From an uncultured Pseudodesulfovibrio sp. (GTDB lineage: Bacteria > Desulfobacterota > Desulfovibrionia > Desulfovibrionales > Desulfovibrionaceae): a stretch of 64,000 nt of DNA. Of the stretch, positions 1-8,673 are shown one piece after another (within the stretch, counting starts at the first letter, position 1; every line of letters starts with the position of its first letter). The stretch spans positions 3,242,001 to 3,306,000 of the forward strand of contig NZ_OY761823.1 in the NCBI RefSeq assembly GCF_963664965.1. The letters are read 5' to 3'. The translations under genes and the position numbers were made by a program. The notes beneath the pieces were generated by a model. The model was not told the origin of the DNA, searched no databases, and saw nothing but the letters and a program-made list of their open reading frames with translations.

Positions 1-1578
1 AACGCGCCGAAGTGGTACAAAATGGCGATCCTCGCCTTTCTGGTACTCAACCCGATTCTGGTCTTCACTGTCGGCCCGTTCATCGCGGGTTGGGTGCTGA
101 TCGGAGAATTCATCTTCACACTGGCCATGGCACTCAAATGCTACCCGCTTCCCGCGGGTGGTCTGCTGGCCATGGAGGCGGTCTTTCTCGGACTGACTCA
201 CCCTCACACGGTGTTTGAAGAAGCTGCAAACAACTTCGAAGTCATTCTGCTGCTGATCTTCATGGTCGCGGGCATTTACTTCATGAAGGATTTCCTGCAG
301 TTCACCTTCACCCGCATCCTGACCAAAGTACGATCCAAAATCGTCATCTCTTTGCTCTTCTGCTTTGCAGGCGCATTCCTTTCCGCATTCCTCGACGCCC
401 TGACCGTTACCGCTGTCATCATTGCGGTGGCCTATGGCTTCTATAACGTCTATCACAGGTTCGCATCCGGCAAGACCATGCAGTGTGACCACGACCTGTG
501 TTCCGACACCACGGTCAAGGACACCCAGCGCGATGAACTTCAGCAGTTCCGTGCCTTCCTGCGTAACCTCATGATGCACGGCGCTGTCGGTACTGCTTTG
601 GGTGGTGTCTGCACCATCGTCGGCGAACCCCAGAACCTGCTGATCGGTTCCGAAATGGGCTGGCACTTCGTGCCGTTCTTCCTGCAGGTGGCTCCGGTCT
701 CCATGCCGGTTCTGGCCATTGGTCTGTTGACCTGCATGACCGTTGAAAAGCTGCACATCTTCGGATACGGCGCACAGATGCCGGGTAATATCCGCTCCCA
801 TCTGCTGGAAACCGCCATCCAAATGGAAGAAAAACGCGGCACCCGCGGCAAGGTCAAGCTTATCGTTCAGGCCCTCGTCGGCATCTGGCTGATTCTTGCT
901 CTGGCTTTCCATCTGGCAGCCGTCGGTATCATCGGCCTCTCGGTTATCGTCCTGCTGACAGCCTTCAACGGCTTCATTGACGAACACCAGCTCGGTCCGG
1001 CATTCGAAGAGGCTTTGCCCTTCACCGCACTGCTCGTGGTCTTCTTCGCCATCGTCGGCGTCATTCATGACCAGCACCTGTTCGCTCCAGTCATGGATGT
1101 CGTTCTCAGCATGCATGGCCATGCACAGCTCGCAGCCTACTATGTGGCAAACGGCGTGCTCTCCATGATCTCTGACAACGTATTCGTCGCAACCGTGTAC
1201 ATCTCCGAGACCAAAATGCACTTCATCAAGCTGCTTGACGCTGTGCCCGGTATCGGCATGACCGGCAATGCCCTGATGGACAAGCTGACCGATCCTCTGC
1301 TGCACCGTGCCGATGTCATCGCCACCCTGCCGCAGGGAGTGCAGACGCAGGTCACGAACATGATGAGCCACTTCGACAAGCTCGCAGTCGCCATCAACAC
1401 GGGTACCAACATCCCGTCCGTGGCAACTCCGAACGGTCAGGCAGCCTTCCTGTTCCTGCTGACTTCGGCACTGGCTCCGGTCATCCGACTGTCTTACGGA
1501 CGCATGGTCGTCCTGGCCCTGCCTTACACCATCACCATGTCCCTGACCGGCCTCGCTGCCACCTACTACTTCATGTAG
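1..1578 (+). CDS. nhaB: Na+/H+ antiporter NhaB, 5' end outside window
   Basis: Inner-membrane sodium/proton antiporter of the NhaB family, exchanging cytoplasmic Na+ for protons. The reading frame is open to the window edge. The residues before the first ATG (position 22) include WYK, matching the conserved N-terminal segment of known NhaB proteins, so the true start lies upstream. About 525 residues are visible, near full length, with around a dozen hydrophobic helices. Family stretches such as [25 protein letters not shown] and [11 protein letters not shown] are present. The gene ends in a strong hairpin terminator 22 bases after the stop. Assignment is from recalled family similarity and is firm. 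Confidence 0.95.
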   Translation, partial: NAPKWYKMAILAFLVLNPILVFTVGPFIAGWVLIGEFIFTLAMALKCYPLPAGGLLAMEAVFLGLTHPHTVFEEAANNFEVILLLIFMVAGIYFMKDFLQFTFTRILTKVRSKIVISLLFCFAGAFLSAFLDALTVTAVIIAVAYGFYNVYHRFASGKTMQCDHDLCSDTTVKDTQRDELQQFRAFLRNLMMHGAVGTALGGVCTIVGEPQNLLIGSEMGWHFVPFFLQVAPVSMPVLAIGLLTCMTVEKLHIFGYGAQMPGNIRSHLLETAIQMEEKRGTRGKVKLIVQALVGIWLILALAFHLAAVGIIGLSVIVLLTAFNGFIDEHQLGPAFEEALPFTALLVVFFAIVGVIHDQHLFAPVMDVVLSMHGHAQLAAYYVANGVLSMISDNVFVATVYISETKMHFIKLLDAVPGIGMTGNALMDKLTDPLLHRADVIATLPQGVQTQVTNMMSHFDKLAVAINTGTNIPSVATPNGQAAFLFLLTSALAPVIRLSYGRMVVLALPYTITMSLTGLAATYYFM

Positions 1579-1600
1579 TCCGGGATATTCACAAAAACAA

Positions 1601-1634
1601 AGGGGCCGCTGACAACAGTCAGCGGCCCCTTTTT
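1601..1634. terminator. Bidirectional intrinsic terminator between nhaB and the solute-binding protein gene
   Basis: A 13-bp G+C-rich stem (1601-1613 with 1618-1630) with a four-base loop is followed by TTTTT on the plus strand and preceded by an A-rich run that gives Us on the minus strand. It sits between convergent genes and probably stops both. Confidence 0.9.
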
Positions 1635-1651
1635 ATTCACCTACTCGCCAG

Positions 1652-2422
1652 TTACTTGCTGATATTTTCATAAAGCTCATTAAAGTATGCCTGCTGAATA
1701 CCATTCACATCAATAAGTTGCAGACCGGCATTGAATGCCTTCATTAATTTTTCGCCGGTTCGCCCATTCCGAAAACAGACATGCATGTCGTTTATCCCCA
1801 AAAGATGCGGATTGACACTCAGTTCTCCCTTTCGAGAAGAAAGCTGCTCATCAGAATTGGACAAATAATTGAAAAGATTGATATCTGCGACAGCCATATC
1901 CACCCTTCCGGCAAGAACCTTTCGGAGATTGAACAAATCGGAAACAGATTCATCAACCCGAATCTCACCCGCCTTGACCATGCTGTCAAAGGAGGCGGTA
2001 TTAACATATCCTCTCACCACCCCAACCAGATATTTCTTCAAGTCGGCAACCTCATCCCAATGCACAGGAGCGGAAGAGCGCTCAACCAATCCTATAACAC
2101 TCTTGCCGATTCTGTCGGAAAACAAAAAGTATTTTTCCCGTTCAACCGACTTGTATTCTGGGAAATATCCCGCAACATCAAGATTGTGTCGAGCTTCATT
2201 AAATGCCCTGACCCAAGGAAATATACGGATTTCAACATCATAACCAACAGCATTGAACGCAGCACGCACTACCTCGGCACTCGCCCCTTGACCGGGAAGT
2301 TCGGTCCCGGTGTAAGGGGGCCAGTTCAATGATGCCAGAACAACTGTCTTCTCCGCAGCAAACACGGGCACAGACAAGGAAACACACAAAACAGCATGTA
2401 GAAGAAACAGGAAAAATCGCAT
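1652..2422 (-). CDS. Periplasmic solute-binding protein, family 3 type
   Basis: A secreted solute-binding protein of the SBP_bac_3 (polar amino acid) fold. The N-terminus is a signal peptide: an Arg followed by a long hydrophobic stretch ending VPVFAAE. The mature start, VVLASLNWPPYTG, is typical of the fold, and an FSDRIGKSVIGL-like hinge follows. I chose the inner Met (MRFFLF) over a Met seven codons upstream because it gives a normal signal peptide; the choice is uncertain. No permease or ATPase gene lies beside it. Many Desulfovibrio orphans of this type are of unknown ligand, so it could bind an amino acid or serve a sensory role. Confidence 0.8.
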   Translation of the reverse strand: MRFFLFLLHAVLCVSLSVPVFAAEKTVVLASLNWPPYTGTELPGQGASAEVVRAAFNAVGYDVEIRIFPWVRAFNEARHNLDVAGYFPEYKSVEREKYFLFSDRIGKSVIGLVERSSAPVHWDEVADLKKYLVGVVRGYVNTASFDSMVKAGEIRVDESVSDLFNLRKVLAGRVDMAVADINLFNYLSNSDEQLSSRKGELSVNPHLLGINDMHVCFRNGRTGEKLMKAFNAGLQLIDVNGIQQAYFNELYENISK

Positions 2423-2483
2423 CAGCACGATAACAAGCCTCACTCACCGATGAATACAGACCACAGCAACCACAAAACCAAAC

Positions 2484-3635
2484 CTACCCCGTCAATTCAC
2501 GTCGAGGAATGACAATACGTACAGTCGTCCCCTCTCCGGGAGAACTGATCACATCCAAATCCCACTGATGTTCCATGGCGACTCTTCTGGCCACACACAG
2601 CCCCATTCCAGCCCCTTTGGGCTTGACTGAAAAGAACGGATCAAAAATGAATGGCTTGTGCTCCTCCTCAATTCCCGACCCAAAATCGGTCACCTTGATC
2701 ACGCATGCCAATCTGCCGGGTGATACGACAATGCGTATACGGGGATAAGGCCCGCTGAAATCCACTCCGTTTTGCAAAATGGCCTGCATGGTCATGGCAA
2801 AAAGCTTCGGATCAACCAATATAACCTGATCCGGGCACAGCACATCCCATTCCACGGAATCACCAGAAACAGCTACTTCCGCATCAATCTGTACCATGAC
2901 ATCCTCTATCACGTCACGAATATTGGTCAGTACCAACTCATCAATTTCAATGGAAGCATATTGCGTCACATCCCGAACCATGTTTTCAAGCCGTGCCGAT
3001 TCCAGCAAAATCGTATCGAGATACCCTTCAACCTCAGCCGGTACCTTACGACGAACGATATTCGCAAAACCGGCAATGGCAACGGTTCTGTTACGCACCT
3101 GATGAGCCACGGACATGGCGAGCAAATGAAGTCCGCGCCGGCCTTCCTCGATAATCTTGAGATCCCTGTATGACCGGATGGCAGTGGTTACGGATGTTAC
3201 CAGACGATCAGCCGTCAAGTCGGTCTTGTGTCGGTAGTCGTTGATATCAAGTTCAGTGACGACCTCGCGTTCCGGAGCTTCACCGGGCTGTCCGGTCCGA
3301 AGAATTATACGCACAAACTGATTGCGAAGCTCTTCCCTGATGAAACGGGCGACCTCCAGTCCGGCACGCCGCGTTTCCATAACCACATCCAGAAGCATGA
3401 CCGCCGTGTCCGGATGCTTCTCGACAAGCTCTCTGGCTTCCGCACCTGAATAGGCGCTCAGACAAGCTACTTTCCGACCTTCAAATGCAAAGTCCTCCAG
3501 CACCAGCCGCGTAATGACGTGCATATCCTCCTGATCGTCAACAATCATGACTTTCCACGCGCCATCACTGTCCCCGATCAGTTCATCGGCAGGAAGCTCC
3601 TTCTCTTCTTCCGCAAAAATCAGTTCATCATCCAT
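2484..3635 (-). CDS. Soluble receiver-histidine kinase hybrid
   Basis: A cytoplasmic signalling protein of about 383 residues with no membrane segment. The order is: a receiver domain (VMIVDDQED acidic pocket, phospho-Asp about D83 in MLLDVVME); a linker resembling the DUF3369 region of phosphodiesterase-type regulators (INDYRHKTDLT); a HisKA-like segment with the H-box SVAHQVRN (about H178); and a HATPase_c domain with FGSGI and GAGMGLCV. It carries no DNA-binding output. The start is the ATG at 3635, preceded by GAGG; an upstream TTG would add eight residues. The receiver-first layout suggests that phosphorylation by another kinase tunes its own kinase activity. Target and stimulus cannot be seen. 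Confidence 0.82.
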   Translation of the reverse strand: MDDELIFAEEEKELPADELIGDSDGAWKVMIVDDQEDMHVITRLVLEDFAFEGRKVACLSAYSGAEARELVEKHPDTAVMLLDVVMETRRAGLEVARFIREELRNQFVRIILRTGQPGEAPEREVVTELDINDYRHKTDLTADRLVTSVTTAIRSYRDLKIIEEGRRGLHLLAMSVAHQVRNRTVAIAGFANIVRRKVPAEVEGYLDTILLESARLENMVRDVTQYASIEIDELVLTNIRDVIEDVMVQIDAEVAVSGDSVEWDVLCPDQVILVDPKLFAMTMQAILQNGVDFSGPYPRIRIVVSPGRLACVIKVTDFGSGIEEEHKPFIFDPFFSVKPKGAGMGLCVARRVAMEHQWDLDVISSPGEGTTVRIVIPRRELTG

Positions 3636-3838
3636 GGAGACCTCTTTGATGGCCGTCAACTCCCAAATGCCAACACATCATTCTTTCTACAAACTTACCA
3701 AAATGGAGGTACGATCAAATGATTTTATGGCATTCCCACCAAATGGACACCCACCTCATTCACGATACAACAAACCTTAAAATACAATATATCGATATTT
3801 CAAATAATTACACAACCAGTAAAGTCACACCATACTCA

Positions 3839-3866
3839 TTGCCTCTTTCTCAAAACATTCTATATT
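3839..3866 (+). promoter_or_regulatory. Predicted sigma-70 promoter of the outer-membrane protein gene
   Basis: TTGCCT at 3839 and TATATT at 3861 are separated by 16 bp in an A+T-rich gap. Transcription would begin near 3873, leaving a short leader before the ATG at 3901. The rest of the gap 3636-3838 is A+T-rich with no other recognisable feature. Confidence 0.4.
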
Positions 3867-3900
3867 TTCATCGCGCAGCCTATAAACAAAAGAACCACGC

Positions 3901-4587
3901 ATGAAAAATTTCCTTAAAATCGCCGCTTGCGTATTTGCGCTGTCCCTGATGGTATCGGGCATGGCAATCGCCAGTGACGGAGGCTTCTACGTTTCAGTCA
4001 AGGCTGGAGGCTCTTTCCTCGATGCATCGAAATCCGCATCCACCAACTCCACCACGGCAACAGGTTCCAGCAGTAAGTTCAAAGAAGACACTTCCCTCGC
4101 CATCGGTGGCGCCGTCGGTTACAACTGGATGGACAGCGATCTGCCCGTCCGTACTGAACTTGAGTACATGTACCGTGGCGACTTCAAGTACAAATACTCT
4201 GACAGCAACTCCACGCTGACCAACAAGATCGACATTCACACCCTGATGCTGAACGCATACTGGGACTTCTACAACTCCACCAGCTTCACCCCGTACATCA
4301 ACGGTGGTGTCGGTGTCGCATGGATTCAGGAAGATTTCAGCACCGGCACCGTGACCGATGCAATCAACGCTCCCAGCAGCAACACTCAGGCCAATTTCGC
4401 TTTCAACCTCGGCGCTGGTGTCGGCTGGGAAATGACTGATTCCGTCATTCTCGACCTCGCTTACCGATACAACTACTACGGCGACGGCAAGGCTGTTACC
4501 GCAAACGGCGCAGCCAATTCCGTGCAGAGCAAAGTCAAGAACATCAGCACTCATGATGTCCTGCTCGGTCTTCGCTACGAGTTCTAA
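3901..4587 (+). CDS. Small outer-membrane beta-barrel protein
   Basis: A 228-residue exported protein. The signal peptide is MKNFLKIAACVFALSLMV, with a likely cut after AIAS. The mature part alternates polar and hydrophobic residues and ends in LLGLRYEF, the terminal Phe recognised by the outer-membrane assembly machinery. This fits the eight-stranded OmpA/OmpX/opacity-like barrel group (Pfam OMP_b-brl). A Ser/Thr-rich loop (about residues 40-58) is probably surface exposed. It is a single-gene unit with its own promoter-like sequence and terminator. Specific function (adhesion, envelope stability or porin) is unknown. Confidence 0.85.
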   Translation: MKNFLKIAACVFALSLMVSGMAIASDGGFYVSVKAGGSFLDASKSASTNSTTATGSSSKFKEDTSLAIGGAVGYNWMDSDLPVRTELEYMYRGDFKYKYSDSNSTLTNKIDIHTLMLNAYWDFYNSTSFTPYINGGVGVAWIQEDFSTGTVTDAINAPSSNTQANFAFNLGAGVGWEMTDSVILDLAYRYNYYGDGKAVTANGAANSVQSKVKNISTHDVLLGLRYEF

Positions 4588-4613
4588 GTCAGTTCAAAAT
4601 CACAATACAACAG

Positions 4614-4641
4614 AAAAGCCCCGCCATCCGGCGGGGCTTTT
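4614..4641. terminator. Bidirectional terminator between the OMP gene and the DUF2235 gene
   Basis: AAAAGCCCCGCC pairs with GGCGGGGCTTTT around a short loop, giving a U-tract on both strands. It lies between convergent genes. Confidence 0.88.
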
Positions 4642-4672
4642 CCTATTCATGCCATGAAGACGCTTCGACTGT

Positions 4673-5710
4673 TTACGGCTTCGGCCCAAGAATATCCTTC
4701 AGGTTTACCGGTTTGTAGCTCGAATCGTCCTCATATTTCTTTTTTACAGATGAATGAATGGATTCATTGGTGTTGATTCCCTTCATCACTTTGCGATGAA
4801 AAACCGGAATAATCTTGTAGAGACCTTTCCACGATTCATGACAGGGGGCCTTGTAATCGGGCTTTGGTCCCGGCCTGAATGGTGAGAACTCCAATCCACA
4901 GCTCTTGGCTTTATCCACCATCCACTTCAAGGCGATATCCGACAGGCCCACATCGGGATACCCTCCGCCGATATCCGAATGGACACCTGCAAACCAAACC
5001 TGCTCCAGCGTTTGTTTTTTGGGCGCAGGCTGTGGCTGCACCCACAGGCATTCCTTGAAATTCTTCCGTTTTTCATCCACAGCCATGGCCTGATACGCAT
5101 TTTCAATAGTGGAACTCAGACTGACGTCATGAAAAGAATTCAACATGCTCAGAGGACTGGAAAGCCACACCGGGTTACCGAGAGCGCCGACCGTATCCCA
5201 CACACCGATAAACTTGATCGGCGTGATATCTTCCACAGCGTACGTCTTTCGAAACAGGGTTGCTTCCTTCTCCTTGGGGTGCGCTCCCTTGCGTCTGGAC
5301 CGGTAAAGCTTATACGCCTTGTCGATGTTGTCTACGGCGTCAGGACGAAGCAGGCCGGAATTCCGTATCAGACCAGCCAGACTGCGGGCAGTAAAAGCTC
5401 CGCGGCTGAAGCCAAAGAAATACAGCTCATCCCCGGGCGTGTAATTGTGAATGAGATAGCGGTAGGCATCCAGAATATTCTTGCTCATTCCAGTGCCGGT
5501 AGCCCCTTCAAAGCAGCGCTGAAGCCAACCTCCACTCGAACCTATTCCAGGGTCATAAAACAATTTCTGCTCAACTCCCCCCTTGTCGCTGGATTTAACT
5601 GCCTCAGCCATACGCACTACATTTGTAGGGCACGGAACCCCTTGCGATGTTTCATCAGGGGAATTCCAGGTACCATCACAACAAACCACAATCCGCTTCC
5701 TGTCGGCCAT
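4673..5710 (-). CDS. DUF2235 / Tle1-like alpha/beta hydrolase
   Basis: A 345-residue protein of the DUF2235 family, whose catalytic fold is shared with type VI secretion phospholipase effectors (Tle1). Visible hallmarks are the N-terminal VVCCDGTWNSPDE, the nucleophile elbow GFSRG within FFGFSRGAFTARSLAG, GVWDTVGALG, and VHSDIGGGYP carrying the probable catalytic Asp/His region. There is no signal peptide. The start is the ATG preceded by GGAGGG. No type VI genes, immunity gene or VgrG lie nearby, so an effector role is not supported here; a housekeeping esterase or lipase is equally possible. It stands alone between terminators. Confidence 0.85.
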   Translation of the reverse strand: MADRKRIVVCCDGTWNSPDETSQGVPCPTNVVRMAEAVKSSDKGGVEQKLFYDPGIGSSGGWLQRCFEGATGTGMSKNILDAYRYLIHNYTPGDELYFFGFSRGAFTARSLAGLIRNSGLLRPDAVDNIDKAYKLYRSRRKGAHPKEKEATLFRKTYAVEDITPIKFIGVWDTVGALGNPVWLSSPLSMLNSFHDVSLSSTIENAYQAMAVDEKRKNFKECLWVQPQPAPKKQTLEQVWFAGVHSDIGGGYPDVGLSDIALKWMVDKAKSCGLEFSPFRPGPKPDYKAPCHESWKGLYKIIPVFHRKVMKGINTNESIHSSVKKKYEDDSSYKPVNLKDILGPKP

Positions 5711-5891
5711 GACCGCCCTCCATTAGATACATGAACACATATTCACAACCCTAACCCGATTAAAATCTTTGGGTCAAATGCATTCAAATGGCAGTCAATA
5801 AGCCTTGCAAGCAATAAGAATTCGTCAACATATAAATATTACAATGAATTTGAACAAAAAAACGGGAGATACACCCATCTCCTTCACAAAC

Positions 5892-5925
5892 AAAAGCCCC
5901 TGCCGACAAACGTCGGCAGGGGCTT
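5892..5925 (-). terminator. Terminator of the small zinc-finger-like gene
   Basis: A 14-bp stem (5894-5907 with 5912-5925) with a four-base loop is followed by TTTTG on the minus strand, 24 bases beyond the stop of the gene at 5949-6314. The rest of the gap 5711-5891 is A+T-rich and presumably holds the DUF2235 promoter; nothing specific stands out. Confidence 0.8.
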
Positions 5926-5948
5926 CCAGATTCGATTAATCAATATGA

Positions 5949-6314
5949 CTAAGCGTCGACCTTGGGGGATTCAGTCAAATGATCACGGCAAAGCCAGACA
6001 ATGGACTGGGTCTTGGGATCAAAGTGCGGACTGACACCGTGGTCTGCACCGCAGACAGCGCACCTGTATTCGCCTTCACGGGAAGAATCACTCAACTTGT
6101 TCAGCATGTTGTTGAATCGATTGATATACGGAAACATGGGATGCTTTTCATGCCTGCGGATATCCTTACTGTTCAATTTACCGTTGTCATTCACTTTCAC
6201 GGTAATCATACGTGACCGGTTAATGCGACCTTTCTTTTTGTTCATTACAATCTCGGTCGGCTCTTCCCATCGACAAATAATCCGTTTCCGGTTCGGGTCA
6301 TAACGCATTGACAT
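5949..6314 (-). CDS. Small basic protein with a C-terminal zinc-finger-like motif, unknown function
   Basis: I do not recognise the family. The 121-residue product is basic in its N-terminal half (RKRIICRWEEP, KKKGRINRSRMITVK). Near the C-terminus it has RCAVCGADHGVSPHF...WLCRDHL, a CxxC pair followed by C-x2-H, which could bind zinc or resemble an HNH-type ligand set. The ATG has AAGGAG seven bases upstream and a dedicated terminator follows, so it is very probably expressed. A nucleic-acid-binding role is a guess from charge and the putative zinc site only. Confidence 0.7.
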   Translation of the reverse strand: MSMRYDPNRKRIICRWEEPTEIVMNKKKGRINRSRMITVKVNDNGKLNSKDIRRHEKHPMFPYINRFNNMLNKLSDSSREGEYRCAVCGADHGVSPHFDPKTQSIVWLCRDHLTESPKVDA

Positions 6315-6408
6315 GGCGTTCTCCTTCGTGACTTTTCCAATTCATTTCTGGATTCACGACATCTGCATCATAGAGGAACCAGGCCCACCCGGATTGCCCA
6401 GTTCACAC

Positions 6409-6711
6409 CTAAATACTAAAATCAACAACCTTTCGGCCGGAGGCAACTTTCTTCACGAAAGCGACACAGGCCTGATGGTCGGGGTGTCCCTGATAATGAT
6501 CGAGCGCAGCGGCATCGTCATGGTCGGAGCATAGAAGGATATGGCACTCCGGGTCGGCTGCAACAATGTCAAAACTGACATTCAGACGCTGCAACCCGTC
6601 GATCCGCCCGTTCAAGGCTTCAAGCATGTCCTTCATCTTGACTGCATTTTCCTTTGCAGTCGCCCCTTCGGCTTCCTCTTTCAAAGTCCACATAACGATA
6701 TGTCTAACCAC
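6409..6711 (-). CDS. Dabb (stress-responsive alpha/beta barrel) domain protein
   Basis: A 100-residue protein with the Dabb ferredoxin-like fold: start VVRHIVMWTLKE, the central SFDIV, HILLCSDHDDAAALDHYQGHPDHQACV and the C-terminal KVASGRKVVDFS all match the family. I chose the GTG at 6711 because GAGAGG lies eight bases upstream and family members begin with (M)VRHIV; an upstream ATG at 6744 would add an unmatched tail. Known Dabb proteins are dimers of varied or unknown function. It is a single-gene unit. Confidence 0.85.
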   Translation of the reverse strand: MVRHIVMWTLKEEAEGATAKENAVKMKDMLEALNGRIDGLQRLNVSFDIVAADPECHILLCSDHDDAAALDHYQGHPDHQACVAFVKKVASGRKVVDFSI

Positions 6712-6848
6712 GTTCGAACCTCTCAAAGACGTATTCTCAACCATTCCAAGAAATTAGCAAAACCACTGTTCAAATGGCATTCGCCTACATTAACCACAAT
6801 AATCACAATTGACGTTATTGTCACCTTGTTAACAATATTTATAAAAGA

Positions 6849-8435
6849 CTATTCCATCTCACGAATAATACCTATCAGTGTTTCGGCCAGCTGGGAAAGG
6901 CGGGTGATGGCTTCCGCGGCCTCGACCATGACCAGATCGGTCTCACCGCACACCCGGCTCACTTCCGTGGTGGCCTGATTGATTTCCTCGCTGGCGGCAG
7001 ACTGCTGCTCGGCTGCGGTGGCGATGGAACGCACACGATCGGCGGTAGATTCGGCTACATCGACAATGCTTGCCAGCGCCTCCCCGGATCGTCCTGCCAT
7101 CTCCGTACTTTTCTCCACGGAATCAACGGCTATCTCGGTGGCCTTGACGTTCTTCCGCGCACCATCCTGAATAGAGGTTATCGCCTGATGAACCTCATTG
7201 GTGGCCTGCATGGTTTTTTCCGCCAGCTTCCGAACCTCATCCGCGACAACGGCAAACCCTCGACCGGCCTCGCCAGCACGGGCGGCCTCAATGGCGGCAT
7301 TCAGCGCCAGAAGATTCGTCTGATCCGCGATATCCTCAATGACACCGAGCACTTTCCCGATGCCGTCGGCGCTGTTGTCCAACTCTTCCATGGACGTTTT
7401 CAATTCCGACGCATTTTCCGCCACGTCATGTATGGCAGTGACGACCTCGGTAACAATCGACGCGCCTTCCTCGGCACACCGTTTGGCCTCATCCGCGTCA
7501 ACTGCGGCTTCCTGCGCATGGCGCGCCACTTCGAGCACGGTGGCGTTCATCTCTTCCATGGCAGTGGCGGTCTCCCCTGTCCGCTCGGCCTGAACAGCCG
7601 CTCCTTTCCGAGCACTCTGAACCAACACCTCCAGCTGACTGGCAGCTGCGGCCAATTCATCGGAAACGCCTGTTGCCTCGACTGCGGCCCTTGCGATGCG
7701 CTCGTTCTGGCTGACTATCTCCGATTCATGACGCTTGAGCTCCGTGGTATCGATATAGAGACAGCAACCGCCGATCACGGTCCCTTCCACGTCATGCAAG
7801 GGGAAAAGATTGGCAAGAACATTGATATCGCTCTCGTCAACATGCTTGAAAATCGCTTCCAGGTTCATCGCACGGGTATCCGTATCCATGCAGTCCGCGA
7901 TCTTCGACTTCCGATCATCATGATAAAAAATCTGGGAAATCTTGCGCCCGTAATAAACACCGGGGTCCTCGTTCGACCCAAGCATCTGCAGGCATTCCCT
8001 GTTGAGGAACGTGATGTTCTGATCGGTATCGACAATACAAATCGGAACGGGAAGCCCTTCGAGAATACTCTTTGAGAACCCGAGCCGCTCCTTGAAGCGA
8101 CCGGCAAGGTCAACCACAAGTTCACCGAGACCGGGCATGGCCCGGACAAGCGTTTTGTCGTCGGCCTCGGAATACTCACCGTCAAGGACATGTGCCGTAT
8201 ACTCCGCCGCCGCAGACAAAGGCCGGAACTGCCACCGGACGAGCAGGACCGTCAAAACAATGCCGAGCAGCCCGAACACGGACAACATGCCGATGGCAAG
8301 AACGGGAACCGCCCAGCCGTATCCCGCATACTGGATGGAAAACCAGATTGAGACCAGCGCGACGAACAGGAACGTACCGAAATACATCCCGATGAAACGG
8401 CCGGAACCGAAAGTTGATCTTGATTTCAACTGCAA
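6849..8435 (-). CDS. Methyl-accepting chemotaxis protein with PAS domain
   Basis: A 528-residue transducer. Two closely spaced membrane helices (about residues 17-66) leave almost no periplasmic loop. A HAMP-like segment follows, then a PAS domain (about 125-235, [21 protein letters not shown]), then the cytoplasmic signalling domain with the conserved hairpin tip [39 protein letters not shown]. With no periplasmic sensor domain, it probably reads an internal cue such as redox state or a ligand through the PAS domain. No che genes adjoin it; the CheA-like cluster is over 30 kb away. The gene is intact. Confidence 0.92.
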   Translation of the reverse strand: MQLKSRSTFGSGRFIGMYFGTFLFVALVSIWFSIQYAGYGWAVPVLAIGMLSVFGLLGIVLTVLLVRWQFRPLSAAAEYTAHVLDGEYSEADDKTLVRAMPGLGELVVDLAGRFKERLGFSKSILEGLPVPICIVDTDQNITFLNRECLQMLGSNEDPGVYYGRKISQIFYHDDRKSKIADCMDTDTRAMNLEAIFKHVDESDINVLANLFPLHDVEGTVIGGCCLYIDTTELKRHESEIVSQNERIARAAVEATGVSDELAAAASQLEVLVQSARKGAAVQAERTGETATAMEEMNATVLEVARHAQEAAVDADEAKRCAEEGASIVTEVVTAIHDVAENASELKTSMEELDNSADGIGKVLGVIEDIADQTNLLALNAAIEAARAGEAGRGFAVVADEVRKLAEKTMQATNEVHQAITSIQDGARKNVKATEIAVDSVEKSTEMAGRSGEALASIVDVAESTADRVRSIATAAEQQSAASEEINQATTEVSRVCGETDLVMVEAAEAITRLSQLAETLIGIIREME

Positions 8436-8461
8436 CCTCTCGAAAACACACTATGGTCGCA

Positions 8462-8632
8462 ATCAGAGGCATGAGGGTTCATGCCTCCCCGTCGTGAGGA
8501 AATATATTGGTTCCCCGCCCCGCAGCGGGCGGGGAACCTACATGAAGGCTTGGTCTCTCGGAGGAAGCGTGGCATTGCTTCGAGGGGATTGCGGTCCAAC
8601 CTTGAGAGCCTCATGTATTCAGATTAACAGGC
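8462..8632. other. Hairpin-rich intergenic element downstream of the lut genes
   Basis: This gap between the lutB-like stop and the chemoreceptor start holds several stems. A 9-bp hairpin lies at about 8466-8487 (GAGGCATGA/TCATGCCTC). A long G+C hairpin lies at about 8510-8539 (GGTTCCCCGCC/GGCGGGGAACC). A branched region at about 8541-8615 is closed by CATGA...TCATG and encloses GAAGC/GCTTC. The central hairpin lacks a good U-tract on either strand but may end the minus-strand operon. A 62-codon minus-strand frame (8426-8614) crosses it, but I do not treat it as a gene. It could be a structured RNA or the end of an eroded mobile element. Confidence 0.5.
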
Positions 8633-8673
8633 TGCCGGAGGTCTGACACATCCTCCTTCACAGCCCGACTCTT

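Noticed and set aside
8426..8614. A 62-codon minus-strand frame across the hairpin-rich element
   Set aside because: It spans strong stems, overlaps the chemoreceptor start, and shows no domain; the structure explains the sequence better.
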